Of a stretch of DNA of 64,000 nucleotides, positions 61,004-64,000 are shown piece after piece (position 1 is the first letter of the stretch; each line of letters begins with the position of its first letter). The notes under the pieces were generated by a model, which searched no databases, had not been told where the DNA came from, and worked only from the letters and a program-made list of their open reading frames with translations. Origin of the DNA: JANXQG01 sp964615095 (GTDB taxonomy: Bacteria > Planctomycetota > Planctomycetia > Pirellulales > Thermoguttaceae). Where the stretch lies: assembly GCA_964615095.1 (NCBI GenBank), contig CAZTPX010000038.1, forward strand, positions 4,758 through 68,757, given 5' to 3'. The position numbers and the translations under genes were made by a program.

Positions 61004-61543
61004 TTAGAAGCCGGCGATGTATGCAGATATCGAAAAGTCGGCCAATTGGCCCCCTGCGCCCAGGCGCGGGGCCATGACGCCCCGCATGTCCCGGGAAGAA
61101 GACAAGAAAGGACCTTCAGGAACGCGACCGGGCACGCCACAGACGGCAAATCTGCGGACGCCCCAGCCGAACACCAGCGGCAACCGGCCGATCATACGTA
61201 ATGCCAGGGCACGAAAAAGCCCCGGCGGCGCGCTGATCCATTCCTGGCCAAGACAGTACGTCATCCAACCGATGTTGTCAGGCTGCGACAGTTTTCGGGC
61301 AAACGCCCCGCGACAAAATCGTCGCAAACTGCATCCAGCGGCGATCCATTGCACGGTCGGCCAACGAGCAATCACAACACCGGCCGCGACGGTCCATCCT
61401 GTAGCCAGGACCCGCACCGCACGATGGGGCAATGCCATCAGCCACCAAGAAAATATCAGAACCCAGTCCGCCACTCGCTCAACCTCGAAAACACCTGTTG
61501 ATTCTTGCGTCAACCATACTTCCGCGGCTTGAAACGACACCAA
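61004..61543 (-). CDS. Doubtful hypothetical protein
   Basis: A 179-residue frame with GTG start, rich in Trp, Arg and Leu with one possible membrane stretch (WVLIFSWWLMALPHRAVRVLATGWTVAAGVVIA). No ribosome-binding site is obvious and no motif was recognised; the opposite strand also has an open frame over the same interval. It may be non-coding. Confidence 0.25.
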   Translation of the reverse strand: MVSFQAAEVWLTQESTGVFEVERVADWVLIFSWWLMALPHRAVRVLATGWTVAAGVVIARWPTVQWIAAGCSLRRFCRGAFARKLSQPDNIGWMTYCLGQEWISAPPGLFRALALRMIGRLPLVFGWGVRRFAVCGVPGRVPEGPFLSSSRDMRGVMAPRLGAGGQLADFSISAYIAGF

Positions 61544-61887
61544 ACGCCACTAGGTGGGAAATCGTATCAATTCAAGCCGTTCGCAGTATAAACCCTTCGA
61601 ATACTCGCAATACGCTATGCTCCGGCATCCCCACGGATTGCCAGAAACACCTCAGTTCAAATGTTGTTTTCCTTGCGGAAAAAAAGTTCACAAACTCTTA
61701 TTTTATCCAATACAAGGCAAATTGCAATCGGAAACCACCGCAAGCCTTAAAAGCATGCCAGCCAACGTTTTAGCAATGGACCGTTGCTATCCGGCGGACT
61801 TCTAATTATGATGGAAGGTAGGCTCTGCCCGAGGCGTCTCTTCTTTCGGCAGACTCGTGGCCATACTCTTGGAACAGAAAAACGGCC

Positions 61888-62700
61888 GTGCTCATCCTTT
61901 TAACCAACGACGATGGCATTTACGCCCCCGGGCTGGCGGCCCTACAACGGGAACTCGCCAACTTGGGCGAGGTGTGTGTCGTTGCGCCAGCGACCGAGCA
62001 AAGCGGCGTCGGCCACATGATCACCTACTTGACTCCTCTGATCGTCAAGGAAGTCTTTCAGAACGAGCGCATGGCAGGGGGTGGCAACGAGCGCTGGGGC
62101 TGGGCCGTCGAAGGCAGCCCGGCCGACTGCGTGAAGATCGGCGTGGCCGAGTTTTGCCCCCGCCGGCCAGACCTGGTAATCAGCGGGATCAACGCCGGCT
62201 TGAACACTGGCATCAACGTGCTCTATTCCGGCACGGTGGCCGCGGCCATCGAAGGGGCCTTTTACGGCATCACGAGCATCGCCGTTTCCCTGCAATGGGA
62301 ACGTCAATTCCAATTCGAAAAAGCGGCCGGCCTGGCCCGTCGGATCGTCGAGCAGATCCTTGCGGCCAAGGGACCGGAGCCGCAGCTTTACAACGTCAAC
62401 ATCCCCACGGCGGCCCTCTCCGGCCAGCCGCAGGTGGGGGTCGTGCCCATGAACGTCAGCCGCGACGGCGACCATTTCGAGAAGCGCCACGACCCCTTCG
62501 GCCGCCCCTATTATTGGCTTTGCGGCGGCCGGGCCCCGTTGCATACAGAGCACGAGACCGACATTTCCGCGATAGCCCAGGGAAGGATCGCGGTCACGCC
62601 GCTGGACTTCGACATGACCAAACGGAGCGTTCTGGCGGAGATGGAAAAGTGGCAGATCAATATTTCCCCGCCGAGATCTTATGGAGGAGAAGAGCAATGA
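61888..62700 (+). CDS. surE: 5'/3'-nucleotidase SurE
   Basis: This 270-residue phosphatase has the SurE motif LTNDDGIYAPG (metal aspartates), APATEQSGVGH, the catalytic serine/glycine region EGSPADCVKIG and LVISGINAGLNTGINVLYSGTVAAA. SurE removes phosphate from nucleoside monophosphates and short polyphosphate and helps stationary-phase survival. Start is GTG 61888. The stop overlaps the ATG of the downstream lipoprotein gene by 4 nt (ATGA). Confidence 0.95.
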   Translation: MLILLTNDDGIYAPGLAALQRELANLGEVCVVAPATEQSGVGHMITYLTPLIVKEVFQNERMAGGGNERWGWAVEGSPADCVKIGVAEFCPRRPDLVISGINAGLNTGINVLYSGTVAAAIEGAFYGITSIAVSLQWERQFQFEKAAGLARRIVEQILAAKGPEPQLYNVNIPTAALSGQPQVGVVPMNVSRDGDHFEKRHDPFGRPYYWLCGGRAPLHTEHETDISAIAQGRIAVTPLDFDMTKRSVLAEMEKWQINISPPRSYGGEEQ

Positions 62701-63212
62701 CCATGTTCCTGCGATCGACGTCCCTGGCCTGCCTGCTATTTGCGGCGGGCTGTGGTCTGGATGGTCCATCTCCAAGCGAATCGAAGCACGACACGCCTGC
62801 CGCCGACAAACCGGCAGAGCCGAATGTTGCCGCCAAGACGACGCCCGGCGCGGTGGCGAAGAAACCCGGCGTTGCCGACGGCGAACGATCGGCGGCCCCG
62901 CAGCCAGACGTGCTGCACGAGAAGGCGGCGGTGGGCATGGGCGAGAAAGGCCGCGGCTACGGCGGCGACATGATCACGGAGCCGGTCAAGGTCTTGTGGA
63001 ACGTCAAGGAGAGGCTCGCCCTGATGCAGGTCCAGCAAGCGCTGGACCTCTACAAGGCCGGCGAGGGGCATGCGCCCAAGAGCCATCAGGAGTTTATGGA
63101 CCGCATCATCAAAGCGAACGACATCAAACTACCCACGTTGCCGCCAGGACAGCGCTACGTTTACGATCCGAGCAAGGAGGAACTCATGGTCGAAAGACCG
63201 AAGGACCTTTGA
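62697..63212 (+). CDS. Putative lipoprotein downstream of surE
   Basis: A 171-residue exported protein with lipobox LLFAAGC (lipid Cys19), a Pro/Ala/Lys-rich linker (KPAEPNVAAKTTPGAVAKKP) and a C-terminal globular part (VLWNVKERLALMQVQQALDLYKAGEGHAP, then MDRIIKANDIKLPTLPPGQRYVYDPSKEELMV). No enzyme motif. Its ATG overlaps the surE stop and GGAGGAGA precedes it, so it is translated with surE. Function unknown. Confidence 0.75.
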   Translation: MTMFLRSTSLACLLFAAGCGLDGPSPSESKHDTPAADKPAEPNVAAKTTPGAVAKKPGVADGERSAAPQPDVLHEKAAVGMGEKGRGYGGDMITEPVKVLWNVKERLALMQVQQALDLYKAGEGHAPKSHQEFMDRIIKANDIKLPTLPPGQRYVYDPSKEELMVERPKDL

Positions 63213-63262
63213 GACGCTGCGGGGGAACTCCGTTCCGCCCGAGGCTGTCAGGCTCCACCACT

Positions 63263-63931
63263 ATGCGACTGCACCACGCGACTGTTTTTGTTTTGAGCAG
63301 CTTCCTGACCGTTTCGGCCCAGGCCAGCGACGTGAGTTGGATTTTCGGCCCCGGCTACTACACGCACTCGCCGGTTACCGGTGAGCGCGTGGCCCAATAT
63401 CAGCCGCCGCAGCCCTCGGTCGTGCCCACGGACCCGACCTACCAGGAGAGCGGCTACCGGCACGTGTTGATCCAGGCGGGCAACGACCGCTTGAACATCG
63501 TGCAGACTTGGGGCGCGGGCACGGCGATCCGGCCCTACGGCGAGTGGGAGTATCCGTATCGGGCCGGGGCGACGCCGTACGGTCCCTGGGGCAATCCACA
63601 AGGCCCTTGGACGCTGCCGTTCGATTCCTGGCAGAATCCTTACGGTCTGAACCGTCTGCCGAACGGCTACGGGCCGAGGGCCTCCGGCTATCAGGCTGGC
63701 GGCCCTGGGGCTTGGCAGGCAGGACCGCCGCCGCCGCCTGCACCAGGGCCCACGCCGCCGCCTGCACTAGGCCCCGCGCCAACTCCTACACCAGGGCCCA
63801 CGCCGCCTACGCCTAGTCCTGCCCCGCCAACGCCCACTTCGCCACCCGCTTCTACGCCGCCGGCACTCACGCCACCCCCGCTGCCAGCTCCGCCCTCGCC
63901 TGCGCCGCTGCCGCCCGGGCAGGCGACCTAG
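63263..63931 (+). CDS. Secreted proline-rich protein
   Basis: A 222-residue protein with a signal peptide (HATVFVLSSFLTVSAQASD). The mature N-terminal part (VSWIFGPGYYTHSPVTGERVAQYQ; ...YRHVLIQAGNDRLNIVQTWG) is aromatic-rich, and the C-terminal ~75 residues are Pro/Ala/Thr repeats (GPTPPPALGPAPTPTPGPTPP and so on). Such tails occur in cell-surface proteins. ATG 63263 chosen as the first start with a signal peptide. It follows the lipoprotein by 50 nt. Confidence 0.75.
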   Translation: MRLHHATVFVLSSFLTVSAQASDVSWIFGPGYYTHSPVTGERVAQYQPPQPSVVPTDPTYQESGYRHVLIQAGNDRLNIVQTWGAGTAIRPYGEWEYPYRAGATPYGPWGNPQGPWTLPFDSWQNPYGLNRLPNGYGPRASGYQAGGPGAWQAGPPPPPAPGPTPPPALGPAPTPTPGPTPPTPSPAPPTPTSPPASTPPALTPPPLPAPPSPAPLPPGQAT

Positions 63932-63960
63932 GGACCGACCCGCGACCCAAGAAAAACCAC

Positions 63961-63981
63961 GACTCGCTGGTTAGGCGAGTC
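63961..63981 (+). terminator. Hairpin after the proline-rich gene
   Basis: GACTCGC and GCGAGTC (7 bp, 7-nt loop) 29 nt after the stop codon. No T-run in the visible window; possible terminator or repeat. Confidence 0.4.
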
Positions 63982-64000
63982 ATGGATGCCGTAGCTTTTA

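Larger units (their letters stand above)
60761..61887. other. Spacer region before surE
   Basis: At 60838-60860 and 60881-60903 there is an inverted repeat (GTAGAGTGGACTT/C AGTCC type). One doubtful - strand frame is at 61004-61543 (own entry). From 61554 to about 61800 a frame contains FKCCFPCGKKVHKLLFYP, loosely like a zinc ribbon but with no flanking support; it may be remnants of a mobile gene. The rest shows nothing. Confidence 0.45.

Overview
The window is about 64 kb of high-GC bacterial chromosome that looks like a planctomycete, probably Pirellulales-like. This is inferred from family content: a large complement of secreted glycosidases with Tat or Sec signals, squalene-cyclase-fold and secretin-like secreted proteins, a planctomycete-style thioredoxin reductase, and gene-poor spacers filled with long perfect hairpins. 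No rRNA or taxonomic marker confirms it.

Layout. 1-4.1 kb: a chemotaxis cluster on the + strand (cheA, cut by the window edge; cheC; cheD; two receiver-domain genes; and a third receiver gene broken after about 22 codons), meeting a histidine kinase/response regulator pair on the - strand (4.1-6.0 kb). 6.3-9.3 kb: 2-oxoacid:ferredoxin oxidoreductase. 9.4-10.0 kb: a SAM methyltransferase. 10.4-12.3 kb: glnA behind a consensus sigma-54 promoter. 12.6-20.2 kb: a TPR protein, a GH29 fucosidase remnant, a squalene-cyclase-fold protein, oligoendopeptidase F, FabH and RlmN. 20.4-22.6 kb: ECF sigma factor, anti-sigma factor and a third membrane-anchored partner. 22.7-28.5 kb: a tandem-GGDEF protein, a REP-associated tyrosine transposase, phosphofructokinase, a nucleotidase and a HEAT protein. 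28.8-38.7 kb: a secreted hydrolase/glycosidase region (beta-lactamase-fold esterase, sugar isomerase-like protein, GH2 with an inserted module, GH38-like protein) with an Rpn-type nuclease inside it. 39.0-42.2 kb: trxB-asnS-SpoU methyltransferase operon. 42.4-44.4 kb: a beta-helix protein and a dual-specificity phosphatase.

44.7-52 kb is an accessory island. It starts at tRNA-Pro(CGG) with a tyrosine-recombinase-like integrase immediately downstream. It carries small unrecognised genes, one of them CdiI-like, plus a second phosphatase and a frameshifted zinc-ribbon gene, and ends with the C-terminal remnant of a second integrase just before hisB. 52.2-64 kb: hisB and hisC, a small HicA/HicB-like pair with a +1 frame break at UGA, a BON protein, an alpha/beta hydrolase lacking its serine, lipoproteins, ymdB and rny (an RNA-turnover pair), surE with a downstream lipoprotein, and a proline-rich secreted protein.

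The most unusual layer is between and inside genes: several families of long, near-perfect inverted repeats recur across the window. One copy is an element with terminal repeats and a 4-bp target duplication inserted in frame within cheA. Strongest leads: the in-frame hairpin element in cheA, the tRNA-Pro island with its possible orphan immunity genes, the HicAB-like pair with the RF2-like frame break, and the RAYT/hairpin relationship. All functional calls come from reading motifs by eye; no database search was run.
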